Below are positions 46,546-58,692 of a stretch of DNA of 64,000 nucleotides, piece by piece; within the stretch, counting starts at the first letter, position 1, and the number at the start of each line of letters is the position of its first letter. This DNA comes from Arabidopsis thaliana (Eukaryota; Streptophyta; Magnoliopsida; Brassicales; Brassicaceae), in contig NC_003076.8 in the NCBI RefSeq assembly GCF_000001735.4, forward strand, positions 17,301,835-17,365,834. The letters run 5' to 3'. The notes below the pieces were generated by a model that made no database searches, was not told the DNA's origin, and was given only the letters and a program-made list of their open reading frames with translations. The position numbers were made by a program, and so were the translations under genes.

Positions 46546-47290
46546 CCAGGTAACCAAACGACTGACTTAATTAATCACCGGTGTGCTCTGCAGCCACACA
46601 AGATTACGTTTTTATGCTGGGACTTGACGACAATAGCGATAAGAATATAGCTAGTATGTGGGTTTAACTTGTCATATGGCAATAGTTTGAAAACCACATT
46701 GCACAACCTCATGTGCATTGATATTTGTAGCTGTTGTAACTTTTAAGAATGATAGGCAAAAGTCAAAACTAATGTGTTGTAAGATTTTTTAATTCATTTT
46801 GTGTCTTCAGTTTATAAAGAAAAAACAAGTATAGACAATCATTTTTAAGATATATTGAGAACTGTTGAGTCGGCAGAAGAAGTGAAATCATCTGCAGTAG
46901 CCAATTTTGGTTATGTTAAGCACGTTCATGTACCCTTTAGAATCATCACTCGTAGTTCGACACCACTTTTCCATTTTTGAGGGCTCGGCTATGTGTTTCC
47001 AAACATATTCCTTAACCAGAATGCCACAACAATACATATAATACAAAATCATACCAAATTATATACTATTTATTCAACATAATCTTAAAAATCTGTTGGG
47101 GTTATATGAGAGCATTAATAATATGCTCCTGCTTGTATAAAGAAAATAAGAAAATGGTGCAACCCACGTCCATTTCAGGCCGGTGGTTTTGTTTATTACT
47201 CCAAAACATGAACTCCATTATAACCCAAAATCGAAAACCCCTTTACTAATTCATAATCAACTATCACCATTTTCGACCAAAAAAACAAAA
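46546..47290. other. Intergenic: GIY-YIG 3' flank and promoter of the C2-NT gene
   Basis: The first ~200 bases are shared with the duplicate's 3' flank (from about 43060). The remainder is AT-rich promoter-like sequence. No gene seen. Confidence 0.55.
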
Positions 47291-50200
47291 ATGGTATTGG
47301 GTCTTCGGACAAAGAGCCGTAGAGACAATGGAGTATTCGTTGAGTATCTAATCTCAATCAAAGAGCTAAAACCATGGCCAACAAGCCAAGTCCCTGCACA
47401 ATGCGTCCTTCTCAAATGGGAAAACGGCGAAAACAATTCAGGCTCCTTCATCGCGGTCGTGGGCAAAGACACTATCATGTTCAACGAGTCTTTTAGGCTA
47501 ACATTAACGTTAGAACCCAAAGTTGGGTCCGACAATAAGTTCCACAAGAATCTTCTTGAACTTCATGTCTACGACGCGAAAAAGAAAGACAAGGGCGTCA
47601 AGAACAAGCTTCTTGGTACAGCATCGGTCAATCTTGCGGATTTTGGCTTGTTGACCAACTCGGTCCCCGTTGGAGCTCCGTTCACTTTCAAGAAAAGCTC
47701 AAGGAACGACGCTAGCTCTGAGATTTACCTAACTGTTGAACCGGCCGGAGAGGAGGATTACGATGAAGGAAATAGGAGTAGCGGTTCGTCGCAGCCGAAG
47801 ATGAGCTTCTCGAGAAGATCGGTAGATGGCAGTGAGTTTAGTTTGGCGTCATTGACGGATGACGATGATGATGCTTCGTCAGTGTCTTCTTCGACACGGA
47901 GAGTTTCTTTCTCAGCTATGTGTGATGCTAATTCCACGGTACGCATTTTCATATTAGTGACGTAACACATATCATTATCATTTTCTGATTAATTTGAGGT
48001 ATGCACGTCTATGATCCAATTCTTGGATATTCTTGGTTAAGAACATTCTGTTTGTTGACCAAAAAAAAAAGAACATTCTGTTTTATTTTTCTTAATAAAG
48101 AAAACATATAAAGTAGTCATTTTCCCAAATGATTAGCACATATTCTCTGATAATTTTACTCAATAGTCCAAAATTTATCAAAATATAAATATATTTTTTT
48201 CAACTCAATATTCTTAGTTTTCTCTGTTTTTACTAGTATAAATAGAAATGTGGGCTTCTTAACTAAATAGCCAAATTTTATGCAAAATTTATGAAGGTAA
48301 AATTAATTTGGGTTGATGAATATAAAAAGATTATAACTTATTTTTGTAAATTTTGGATTTAGCAAATACAACTTTTCCAATGATTTGTTTCATGAACATG
48401 GCTAGTTTCATGAACAAGAATAGATATTTTAGAGTCTATAAAGATCACTGTTGTGTAGTAACTTTTGCATGAATGTGATTGGGCTATCATGATCTGAATC
48501 TTAAGAATTTTATGTAAATAAGTAGAAAGTTTGAGTTTCATTGGTGTAAAAGAAGTAAGACTTATATTTTGACCCGTTGTATCAAAGCAGAACACAGAAG
48601 CGATGACGAACGGAGATGAGAAGAAAGGCTGGAAACATGTAACGCTTAAGCACAGTAACAATGAAGCAGCACTCGTCTCTGAGATCGAGAATCTACTGAG
48701 AGAAGAAGAGAGAAAGAGACAGAGCAATCAACCGGTCATTGTGAGCGCAGAGATTGATCAGAAACAAAAAGAAGATACAAATGCCTTTAAGCTCAAGAAA
48801 CAGTTCTCTGAGATCAAATCTGGTCCTTTATCGTTACCTCCCGATGCAGCGAAAAAACAGATGAAACTTCGGACAAATACTCTTGCCTTAGGAAGAAAGA
48901 CTTTAGGAATGGAAGGTATTCCAAGACTTAAACAGCTTAAGTCTATTCAGTTGCATTTTGACGGACACAAAGATGATAGTAGTCACAAAAAGGCGAGTGG
49001 AGTGATCAACAAGGTAGGTTTAATAACTCCGCAAGATTCTAAAACAGAGACGCTTGAAGATGAGCTGAAGGAAGCAGCGGTTCTTGAAGCAGCTATTTAC
49101 TCTGTGGTTGCTGAGCATACTAGCTCCATGAGCAAGGTTCATGCTCCAGCTCGTCGTCTTGCTAGGTTTTATCTTCATGCTTGTAAAGGAAATGGCTCAG
49201 ATCATTCTAAGCGAGCCACTGCGGCTAGAGCGGCGGTTTCTGGATTGATATTGGTTTCCAAAGCATGTGGAAATGATGTTCCAAGGTTAACCTTTTGGCT
49301 ATCAAATTCGATTGTGCTTAGAGCAATTTTAAGCCGCGGTATGGAGAAAATGAAGATTGTCCCTGAAAAGGCTGGTTCAGATGAATGGGAAGATCCTCGA
49401 GCATTCCTCGCGGCTTTGGAGAAGTTCGAGTCCTGGATATTCTCCCGAGTTGTTAAGTCAGTTTGGTGGCAGGTAATCAAAAGAACAATTTTCCAAATGA
49501 ATTTGTAAAGGTATTTTCATCTAAACCATTAATGTGAAATTAATCTTGTTGCAGAGTATGACGCCGCATATGCAATCTCCAGCGGTTAAAGGATCTATCG
49601 CGAGGAAAGTTTCGGGAAAAAGGCGGTTAGGTCACCGGAACCAGGGACTCTATGCTATAGAGCTATGGAAAAATGCCTTTAGAGCTGCCTGTGAAAGACT
49701 TTGTCCACTAAGAGGTTCAAGACAAGAATGTGGTTGTCTACCTATGCTTGCAAAACTGGTAAGAGATTAGCATTTAGTTACTTAAAACACTTAGCAGAGC
49801 CAGAATCAAGAATGTTGAACTACATTGTTATAGCTGCTTCATTTTCTTCTGTATTCAGGTAATGGAACAGTTAATCAGTAGACTTGATGTAGCAATGTTC
49901 AACGCGATACTCCGTGAGTCAGCGGGTGAAATGCCGACAGATCCTGTCTCTGATCCGATCAGTGACATAAATGTTCTTCCCATTCCAGCAGGAAAAGCAA
50001 GTTTTGGGGCCGGCGCACAACTAAAAAATGCGGTACTTAAGCTCACATGAACAGAGAGTTTGTTCTCAATCACAAAAACATTCCTTTTGGTATGTAAAAT
50101 ATGTAATTAAGTGCCATTGCAGATTGGAACTTGGTCAAGATGGCTTGAGGATCAATTTGAACAAAAGGAGGACAAATCTGGTAGAAACAAAGATGAAGAT

Positions 50201-50913
50201 AACAATGACAAGGAGAAGCCAGAGTGTGAACATTTCAGATTGTTCCATTTACTCAACTCGTTAGGTGATCTTATGATGCTTCCATTCAAAATGCTTGCAG
50301 ACAAATCCACAAGAAAAGAGGTAATTTAGACTTGAACACTCATTCTTCTTGTTCCAGAACACTAGGCTAATTCTATTTCCTCTCTATATAGGTTTGTCCA
50401 ACCCTTGGTCCACCAATAATAAAGAGAGTTCTTCGAAACTTTGTCCCAGATGAGTTTAACCCACACAGAATCCCAAGAAGGCTATTCGATGTTCTGAACT
50501 CCGAGGTTAGAAAAAACTGTCTTCATAGTACTAATAATCAGTATGTGTGTGTGTGTGTGTTCTTGAACCTTTTGTCTTCAACACAGGGATTAACGGAGGA
50601 AGACAATGGATGCATCACAGTCTTCCCTTCCGCTGCATCGCCTACGGTCTACCTAATGCCGTCTACAGATTCCATAAAACGCTTCATAGGAGAGTTGAAC
50701 AATCCGTCCATATCTGAAACCGGATCATCGGTATTTAAGAAACAATATACCAGCGACGATGAGCTTGATGACTTAGATACGTCCATTAACTCTATATTCT
50801 CTGCTCCTGGAACAACCAATTCATCAGAGTGGATGCCGAAAGGATATGGACGCAGAAAGACTGTAAGATATCAACTCCTTAGAGAAATATGGAAAGAAGA
50901 TGGAATACAATGA
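47291..50913 (+). CDS. PMI1-related C2-NT (EEIG1/EHBP1 N-terminal) domain protein
   Basis: Seven exons: 47291-47938, 48591-49472, 49555-49758, 49859-50032, 50123-50320, 50392-50505 and 50587-50913, encoding 848 residues. The start MVLGLRTKSRRDNGV is the first ATG of the domain frame. Residues about 10-150 form the C2-NT domain (YLISIKELKPWP, FIAVVGKDTIMFNESFRL, KLLGTASVNLADF). A Ser/Asp-rich linker follows, then a helical C-terminal half (LARFYLHACKGNG, LTFWLSNSIVLRAILS, WSRWLEDQF, LLNSLGDLMMLPFKMLAD, VPDEFNPHRIPRRLFDVLNSE). It resembles the DIL-like region of PLASTID MOVEMENT IMPAIRED1 and myosin-binding proteins. Relatives work in organelle movement and membrane-cytoskeleton attachment; the role here is inferred. 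Intron 1 is 652 bp. Remembered as AT5G43230. Confidence 0.88.
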
Positions 50914-51242
50914 CTCTTCTCCTCTTATCTCCTATGTTTGACTTTGACGGAAACACTTTCTATGTTTCTTGGTTATTTGTATGAAGGATACTTATGGCCA
51001 AAGAGATACAAGTGGGTTTATAAGAGTAAATAAAACTTGCATTCTATTTATAAGATTCAAAAGATTAGACTAAGTCGATGTAGTTTACATAAAAAGCAAA
51101 TAAAAAGTAGCAAAATGAAAAGATTAGACAAAGTAGATGTCCAAGAAACTAATAAATTAAACTGAGCATTCATAAGCTATCAAAAGATTCTCTGGCAATC
51201 AAATTTAGCAAGAACTCGAAGTTTCTGGTTAAACATTGCTCC
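50914..51242. other. Intergenic between converging genes
   Basis: 328 bases, AT-rich 3' flanks; no feature seen. Confidence 0.6.
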
Positions 51243-52931
51243 TCAAGTCTCAATCTTTGGCTTCTTCAAATTTGCGCTTTGAGGAACACTTGTTGAAGCT
51301 GATTCTATAGCTAGAAGACCAGTGCTTAAGGCAGAACATGTCACCAATGAAGCTTGTAATAACCTAATGGCCTGCAGTGTGTAATATAAACGCATAATGT
51401 TAATAGGCAATGTTATATGTTGAAACTAGACAAGATTATTAACAAGCATTTACCTCTTCTTTTCTAATGATGATCTCTTGAACCTCGACATCATCTAATC
51501 GGATCTGTTTTTCTTTTACCAATCCAATGGTTGAGGTTGAATTCAAAGGTGTGATGATCAAATCATCTGTTATCATAAACTTTGTCCCTCTCTTCATAAA
51601 GCCACCACTGGGTATTGTTGACTCATCAGTAGTGTTAGTACTACCTTTAGATTTTGGATCTATCGAAATCATGGGCATGAGTTCATCCCAAAAATAAACA
51701 AGTGGCTTACTGGAGTCTTCTGACAAACGGTACTCTCTAATATGATTCGAAGCCATGGAGGACACATACAAGTAGAAAGTCGGTGGCTTATGGGTGGTGA
51801 CAGCATCAAGTAGCTGCTTCTGACACTTGTAGTAATGAGGAAGAACACATTTAGCTTCTCGTCCGGGATCAACACTTAAGTCCTTAAAGCTTTTGCTCAA
51901 GTTTCCAATGCATCCAATGATGATTCCATCGCCAGCTATTCCCCATGCAGATTCTAGAGGTATAGCAAGAAAAGTGAAGAGAAGATCAACAAAGTCATCA
52001 CCACATTCAACAAACAGAATGTTTCCTTCCTTCTTTACAACATTTAGTGTAATCGTTTGGTCAGGTGTTGATTCCTCTCTATCTTCACAGAGGCCAGGAC
52101 TCGGCAATTTCTGAATCCTCTTTGTACTATATGAACTTTTCTTTTTCAGAAATGTATCGGTCAATGGATTATCCGATGTAGACAAACACTCCAGCAAAGT
52201 CGGTACCTACAAAAATTAAGAGAAAATAGCATAAGAGCATGAAGTTTAAAAGTCTAGCTGAAGAAAAATAATACCTCTTCGAGATTAACGTCATGAATCT
52301 TCTCATCCAACTTTTCACAATCTACGTAGCCAAGATCTTTAAGAACATTAAGTGTCAACCTAACAGAGGTAATTTCCACTTTCAAATCATCAGTGATCAT
52401 GAATGAAGTATGATCACTCCTAACAAATACTCCACCTTCAACACCATTTCCTGCACTGGCTAGGCCTCCTCTTCCATCAAGCTGAGTCACTTCATTCATC
52501 AAAACACCACAGCTACATCTCGAGGTATTAAAATTGCTGTAACTTTCAGTACATTGCTCACGTTCCACAAACTTAGGACACACGAAATACTTGGTAGCCT
52601 CGGAATCATCTACCCTCAGCTTAAGGTTTCGACATTTCTCATGATTCAAACTGCCCGGATACAAAAGCATTTGCTTACAAGCTTCAGTCAAGAAATGCTC
52701 AATGCCCATACTCACAACACTTGCATATATATTGCTGAAACAGCCTATTGCTATTTTCTGTGACTTCTTATACATCTCCAGCAATCTAACAATCGTTCCC
52801 ATTGGCAAAGTAAAAAAACTAAAGAGTAAATCGACAAAATCTTTACCCGCCTCAACAAATACAACTTTGTTTTTCTCTTCATCTATGAGTAGTTTCAACT
52901 TAATCACCGGATTCTTCAAAGTAGCTGACAT
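51243..52931 (-). CDS. DUF674-family protein
   Basis: Three exons on the minus strand, 52931-52275, 52206-51454 and 51371-51243, encode 512 residues. It contains two copies of the DUF674 unit: KLKLLIDEEKNKVVFVEAGKDFVDLLFSFFTLPMGT (about 10-45) and ITLNVVKKEGNILFVECGDDFVDLLFTFLAIPLES (near 250). Each is followed by IGC and later by FMITDDL at residues about 180 and 450. An internal duplication therefore makes the protein. The family is large and often clustered in Arabidopsis, and no biochemical function is established. Cys pairs (CSCGVL) suggest metal sites but nothing certain. Remembered as AT5G43240. Confidence 0.9.
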
Positions 52932-54112
52932 GTCTTGATACAAAATCTGCACTGATACAATGAAAAAGGTCACTTTTTACACAGCCATGTTAGAGACGAT
53001 AGCTACATTGATTTTGTATAAATAGGTAACAATTTTATAAAAGCTAAACAGAGCGGAGTCTGTTCATATATCATACATGCTAAAATACGTAACGAGGCTA
53101 ACAATGAACAAAAACCTCAGAAGAACATAGTCTAACGTGGCATCAAAGAAATGGTTTCCTAGTGCTTAGAAACAGAAGAAACTACAAACACATCAATTCT
53201 TGGAAAAACTACTTTCATAAATATTCAACAATATGATCTATATATGCTGCGTAAGATTTTACCTTGTTAGAGTAAACCAAGCAATTGTGTTCTTTTCATA
53301 GGACTTGAGGTTTTATATAAAGCTTAAGTGGAGGAAGTGGAACAGTTTAGAGAAGACATGGTCAAAGGCCTTAATTAAAGGTTTCGGGAATGGAAGAGGC
53401 AACAAATAACGAAGTAAATCCAATTCGCCGGGTTCATGTACCACAAGTTCCGAAAAGAACACAATTGCTTGGTTTATGTTGTTTAATTATAACGGTTCAA
53501 GTTCTCATAATAACTAAACGGAATATTAAAGAAAGTGGATGTTCCATTGGATTCAATCAATTTGATATGTCAACATAATCACTTTTTTCTTTCACAATTC
53601 CGAGAACATAATAAGAGCTTTTGGACACTCAAGTCATCATTGAATACCACTAGACTTGGTCTGAAACCATAAAAGCAAATAAAGAACATATACCAAATCC
53701 ACACTACAAAGCAGATGATATAAGATGAAGTTTGAGAGGAGTTATTGAGAAATGTAACCATGGATAGTGATCTTGAGAAATATCACACTTTCTTGTTAAA
53801 AGTTTCAGACTTTACCCATCAGACTGGTTCACTTCTACTCTAGAAAACTTGTCAGAATGAAAAACTAAAGAAAACTGAAACATACATTCCGCAAAAGCTT
53901 TCATTTTGCTCGGTCACAACCGCGCTTATTAGCTCACAATCAAAGAAAGTATAACATACTATTGTAACGGCGACAACTTCTATAGCCATGTTCTTTCAGA
54001 AGAACATAAACACTCAAAAGTAGTATTCATATAAGAATAGCTTAGAAGAACAATACACATCCCAAACCTCTCTCTCTCTCTCTCTCAATCTCTACACACC
54101 AAAGTTAGAGCA
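52932..54112. other. Intergenic; upstream of DUF674 gene
   Basis: AT-rich with no convincing gene. A 62-codon frame at 53390 has poor context and no motif. A (CT)9 tract at about 54069-54086 looks like the leader of the small ORF that follows. Confidence 0.5.
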
Positions 54113-54304
54113 ATGCAGAGATTTCTAAGCAACACAATGAGATGTATCTCACAGTCACAGGACAAGAATCAGTTTCTCCAATTAGTAGAAATGCTAATAG
54201 ACACAACATCTTTAAAATTACCAATTCCTATAAAAGTTCCTCATGATCCATACATTCTCACTACACTTTTAGCAAAACAAGATTTTGATTTGAGAACAGA
54301 GTAA
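54113..54304 (+). CDS. Candidate small protein, 63 aa, unknown
   Basis: An ATG in good context (GAGCAATGC) follows a CT-rich leader-like tract and opens 63 codons ending DLRTE, TAA. The protein has a balanced composition: a basic N-terminus (MQRFLSNTMRCI), a helix-like middle (QFLQLVEMLIDTTSL) and a Pro/Lys segment (KLPIPIKVPHDPYIL). It resembles a small plant peptide more than a chance frame in this AT-rich DNA. No family recognised; the stop lies 35 bases from the NF-YC13 stop, so the two genes would converge. Confidence 0.35.
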   Translation: MQRFLSNTMRCISQSQDKNQFLQLVEMLIDTTSLKLPIPIKVPHDPYILTTLLAKQDFDLRTE

Positions 54305-54339
54305 AATTTGCAATTGTGAACAAAATGAGAAATTTTACT

Positions 54340-54732
54340 TTAGGCTGAATCAGTCTTTGCTTTCCCTTTACTGAAGAAATCATCGATACGACGAGTCCCA
54401 ATTGGCGGCGCCGGAATCTTCTTGTCGGAAACCGATTTGGTATGTTTGACAGGCTGAGCCGGCAACGGAAGCGAGTCTAAGAGGAAATCACTAGTAGGTT
54501 GGTGTCTTTTCACGGCGATTCTTAAATGATCGAGATTAACAGTCTTACGCTTCTTCTCCGCCGTAACAACAGCAGATTTCTCGGCGAGGAAGTGGAGGAA
54601 GAGTTCGGTGGAGTAAGTGATGACGTGAAGAGCTTCTGAGTTGATTTTGTTGATGTCTTTGTCCAGTTTCATTATCTTCTTTACTCTTCCGATTGGAAAC
54701 TCTGGTCGGATTGATCCTTCTTCTTCCTCCAT
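54340..54732 (-). CDS. NF-YC13: NF-YC/DPB3-type histone-fold protein
   Basis: Intronless, 130 residues from MEEEEGSIRP. The histone fold spans about residues 12-80: FPIGRVKKIMKLDKDINKINSEALHVI, SAELFLHFL-type helix, then KRKTVNLDHLRIAVKR. The KRKT-LDHL end resembles human POLE4/CHRAC and yeast Dpb3 more than the canonical NF-YC trimer surface. The C-terminal tail ends TRRIDDFFSKGKAK, similar to a PCNA-binding PIP box but with Thr instead of Gln. NF-YC proteins pair with NF-YB to bind CCAAT promoters; this one may instead serve in DNA polymerase epsilon or chromatin-assembly complexes. That is inference. Remembered as AT5G43250. Confidence 0.88.
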   Translation of the reverse strand: MEEEEGSIRPEFPIGRVKKIMKLDKDINKINSEALHVITYSTELFLHFLAEKSAVVTAEKKRKTVNLDHLRIAVKRHQPTSDFLLDSLPLPAQPVKHTKSVSDKKIPAPPIGTRRIDDFFSKGKAKTDSA

Positions 54733-55858
54733 GGATTTTGATTTTGATTCTGTTGAGAAAATCTGATTAAGGTAATGAATTGTATATGTTCGACATTTTT
54801 AGGGTTTTGAGATTTACGCGCTCTGTCACGGCGGGAAAATGAAAATGAGCAATGAGAAAACATGTAAACCGGATTAACCAAAACAGCCCGAACGAAGATT
54901 TTGCTAATTCGGGTTTTCAGCTTAAACCGATTGGTGAGATTGAGAAGAACGTTTGGTAACCCGGTATGGTTCGTAGATTTTTATGTTGTAGAGATTGTTT
55001 CTACATGAGTCACTGTCTAGCTCAAACTAGTACTAGTAGTCTATTTTAAAGTTTTATATTGAAAATTTTAACCGATTCTTTCTTTTACTTGGATCACATT
55101 GTACAAGGAATTCTAGAAAGCTACAAGTTGGTACAAATCTCCTAGCTACCTGAATTGAACCCCATTGATCCTTCACGAACGCAACGGATTTAAGGAGTGG
55201 CATATCGAACTAGAAATGCCATCAAATAACAAATGAGCTTTAGAGATAGTTCCAAGTGTGGATAATGATTTGAGATTATACTTCTATATGGCTGTAGGAA
55301 GCCTTTTTTTGGCTCCGAGATGTTTCTAATCTTGAGACTTGAGAGACCATCTACTACAATTGTAGCTGTTTAATTTGTTATAACTAATCCGTTTCCTCTT
55401 TACTATTCGCAGCTTTTCACAAAATTCACACACAACACTCCTTCCTCTACAACGTTTTGAGGTTGTAGACATGAACCAATTTCATACCATTGGAACAAGA
55501 GGCTGTTGAAACATCTCATGGTCACATATTGAGTACTAGACATGAACCAAACACATCCAACAAAGTCCATTTACAACAATATACAAGAAGAAGCTAACTT
55601 TTCGTATCATTGGATCAAACCCATCATCTTAATTCTTAATAGTTAATACTAAAGATTTGAGCCACCAATAATGACAAATTCGAATATTTTGACTATGAAC
55701 AGTAACAAAACAACCCAACACAAGAAAAAATATCACAGAAGCTATCAAATCTGTTTCTCATCTATGTGTATATATATATAATCAACTTACAAGACAGAGA
55801 GTGAGAGAGTTCAAGAGAGAAGAATCGTTTACAAAGTATACAAATTTCTTGAGAATCA
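54733..55858. other. Intergenic, no gene seen
   Basis: Contains the NF-YC13 promoter and the 3' flank of the next minus-strand gene; AT-rich with no supported frame. Confidence 0.55.
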
Positions 55859-56152
55859 TCAATAAGGACGATTCGGTGGCTGAACCGTAATCTGAGCCGG
55901 TAAAGGTCTACCAGTTCCAGAACCACCACAATTGCTACAAGCCGCACGACCTGAACCAGAACACCTACGACATCCAACGTCACCATCGGACCATCGAGAA
56001 CAGAAACACGTGACTCGTCCAGTACCGTTACAAGTCGGACAACGAGGGAATTGACCAGCCATAGGCTTTTGGTCCATGACTGATTTGATAAAGACCGCAC
56101 CGGCTAAAACGCTGATTCCTGTAGCTAACTGGGTTATGACGATCGGACTCAT
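55859..56152 (-). CDS. DnaJ-type Cys-rich (CxxCxGxG) small protein
   Basis: Intronless, 97 residues from MSPIVITQLATG. An N-terminal membrane span (IVITQLATGISVLAGAVFI) is followed by a zinc-finger-like domain with three CxxC groups: CPTCNGTGRV, CRRCSGSGRA and CSNCGGSGTG. This is the DnaJ central Cys-rich fold without the J domain, as in plastid BSD2/LQY1-type proteins that act as disulfide or assembly chaperones. The span and the basic residues fit a chloroplast or mitochondrial membrane location, but that is inferred. Remembered as AT5G43260. Confidence 0.88.
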   Translation of the reverse strand: MSPIVITQLATGISVLAGAVFIKSVMDQKPMAGQFPRCPTCNGTGRVTCFCSRWSDGDVGCRRCSGSGRAACSNCGGSGTGRPLPAQITVQPPNRPY

Positions 56153-57489
56153 TGTTGGTTTCAATAAGAGAGAGAGGTTTGGTTTTGGTTGCCAATTTTG
56201 GGGATAACGCAAAAGTAGAATCGTGAAGAAATTGAAGAAGAGAGACGTCTCGAGGAAAAAATAAAAGTTTTTTTTTTTTTTGTGTTCAGACAAAAGTGTG
56301 GTCTTGTTTTAATTTGATACGGTTCGGTTTATTTTTGAAGTAAATACAATTTTGGGAGATAAGGGAATGGTTGAGAAAGTAAACACGTGGGCTAGTGAGG
56401 GTTAAGTTGTTGTGTGAGGAGATGAATGAAACAGCCGTGTTTTTTTTGGATACTCCAGTTTTTGGATTTGGGTTTTTATTGGGCTGTGTGTGTAAAATAT
56501 CTTCTACAAGTGTACAACCTTCAGATTTTTCTTTTTTTTCTTTTTTTTTTTCGTCAGATTTTTCTTTTTTTTAGATTATCATTGATTTATCTGACTGCTT
56601 GCTTTTTTTTTTTTGTCATCAAAGAAGCAAGCAACTAATTTTTCTACTAAAAAAAATCAAAATTTTATTTATAGTAATTGAGGCCACAAGCTTGTGTTTG
56701 ACCCGCTTGTACTTATGGACGGCTCTGTATTTTACCTAATAGATTTGAATGGTAACCATTTTAATAACAATACAATTTTGACAGTTACTAATCACAAAAA
56801 CTTTATCAAAAGCGTTACAAAAAAATTTACTCTCAGTTTTTTTGTACAGCTCATTTTAACAGTTTTACACTATTCCGATAAAGCTAACAGCTAAATAACT
56901 TGTATAGTTTTTGGTTACCAATCAGACCCAATATATATGTTCTGTGTGATACAGTTCTTTTGTTGACTTTTATAACATAATAAGTTTCTCGTTAGAAGTT
57001 TTTCACAAATTCACTGTAAATTAATTAATTGATTAATCGAAAGTATAAACTATGTTACGAATTAGTCAATAGGGAAATGATTAAGTTTGCAGTGATAACC
57101 GAACTTACATGCACTAAAATTAGAGGAATGTAATTCTTACTTTGTTTGGTTAGGGTTTATTGTTCTATTGTTACTATTATATTGTTGTACTATCTTGCAA
57201 GGGTTGCAATTGTAACCTTCCATTTCATTTTTTGGGTTAATTTTGTTTCTTTCACGTTTGTACTATAACTAGGTTGCTTGAATTATCAGGCGATGCACTC
57301 TTCTCCACAAACAAATCACGCGTCGAACGCAGCCATAAACATGTCCAATGGTGGACGAAGAAGCAATTCTCACAACCGCACGTGCTTACTTCCAATATCG
57401 GGCTTTTCAAATTCGGCGTGGGCCGAGTGGCCCATATATGAAGATTCTGAGCTATTGTTGCATCATTTTGAAGTTTTTATTATTGTATA
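56153..57489. other. AT-rich intergenic, no supported gene
   Basis: Long T-runs at 56270-56280 and 56528-56610. A Ser/Asn-rich frame at 57278-57493 follows an AG acceptor-like site but has no known motif. The first part is the promoter of the Cys-rich gene. Confidence 0.5.
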
Positions 57490-58266
57490 CTAGATGAGTA
57501 CCCGCACTACGTGCGGGTTTATGTATTACTATTTACAAATTGTTTTATATAATGTCTGTTCATATAAAGTAAAGTTAAATGCATCGGTTTTGAAACATAA
57601 ATATGATTTGTAATTGTTTTCAAAAAGTCCAACTATATTAGTTCATCTGAAAACGAAAATGCTTGAGTTATTTTTTATTGTTGTTCTAGATTCTCAGTTT
57701 TTTTTTTTAATTTATATATCCTTGTTCTTTTGGTTATATATTTAGTTTGTGAAACGGTGAAATTTTAGAAAATTTCTTTCTTACATTTAAAATATAACAT
57801 GTTTTTATTAACCATGTCTCTGCATAACCAATCTAATCATATTCAACTTGATGTTCTTGGAAAGTTTAGTTAAGTTCTTGTCATAATCTTCTATCTTACG
57901 TATTAGTTTTAAGGATAACTCCTCAAACATCTTTCAAATTACTTGTTTTCTTAGCATAAATCTTGAAAAGCTTAGATATATTTAATCTGCATATTCATTT
58001 AGTTTCTTTCATAATAATCGTGTAATTTTTAGGCAAGGAATATGTGTAACATGTTTGGATCTCAAAATTAAAAAGGATATATTGAATTAAAAAATGTAGA
58101 AAGAGTGATGGTTCAAGTTCTGATTAATTATATCCTCCTATTTTAGTTATTATGTTGAATTAATTACTATTTATGTATTATTTATTTTATGAAGTTTAGG
58201 TGGGAAGCTCTCATGTGCTGATGTGTCAAGTTGTAGGAGAGAGTTGGCCAACTTTCATATATATGA
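57490..58266 (-). mobile_element. Non-autonomous Helitron (777 bp)
   Basis: On the minus strand the element starts TC (…TCATATATATGAAAGTTGG) and ends with a GC-rich hairpin (CCCGCACGTAGTGCGGG) followed 6 bases later by CTAG. This is the Helitron 3' signature CTRR. The flanks are A (57489) and T (58267), i.e. insertion between A and T without target duplication. The 5' sequence (AAAGTTGGCCAACTCTCTCC, then ACTTGACACATCAGCACATG) looks like Arabidopsis ATREP/Helitron ends from memory. There is no Rep/helicase coding, so it depends on other copies. Confidence 0.8.
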
Positions 58267-58692
58267 TTCGGTTGAGTCTTTAACATCTTGAATAATTGCA
58301 TTTGACATCTGTAGCTTAATTTAGTTTGTTTTATTTGCTTTGCTTTTTGTTCATGACTTCATGCTTATTAGCTATGATTTGTTTACTTTGTGAATTAGTT
58401 CATTAGGATTTGTTTCTTGAAACCAAACATCATCATCATAGCTTAGATCGTTTTATCATGCGTTTGATCAATTTCGTAGTACACCATCAAGATTTATAAT
58501 CCTAATGTATAACACGACAAAGATGATATTAAGACAATTGTCAAAGCTCTCTAACCCATGAAAATATTTGGACAAAAAAACAAGAGAGGATTTGGTGTCT
58601 TGCAAGTTTCAAAGCTCCTATCTTAACTTATCACTAGCTTGCTTGATCCTTTAACATCAAATATCTTATTAGGATTTAAAGGCATACAATTT
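58267..58692. other. Intergenic, 3' flank of SPL2
   Basis: AT-rich; no gene seen. Confidence 0.55.

Noticed and set aside
53390-53578. 62-codon plus-strand frame beginning MEEATNNEV
   Set aside because: Poor codon context, no motif, no leader signature; it lies in the upstream region of the DUF674 gene and looks like chance.
57278-57493. Frame beginning MNYQAMHSSPQTN next to the Helitron
   Set aside because: Ser/Asn-rich and runs into the Helitron border; no splice partner or family seen.
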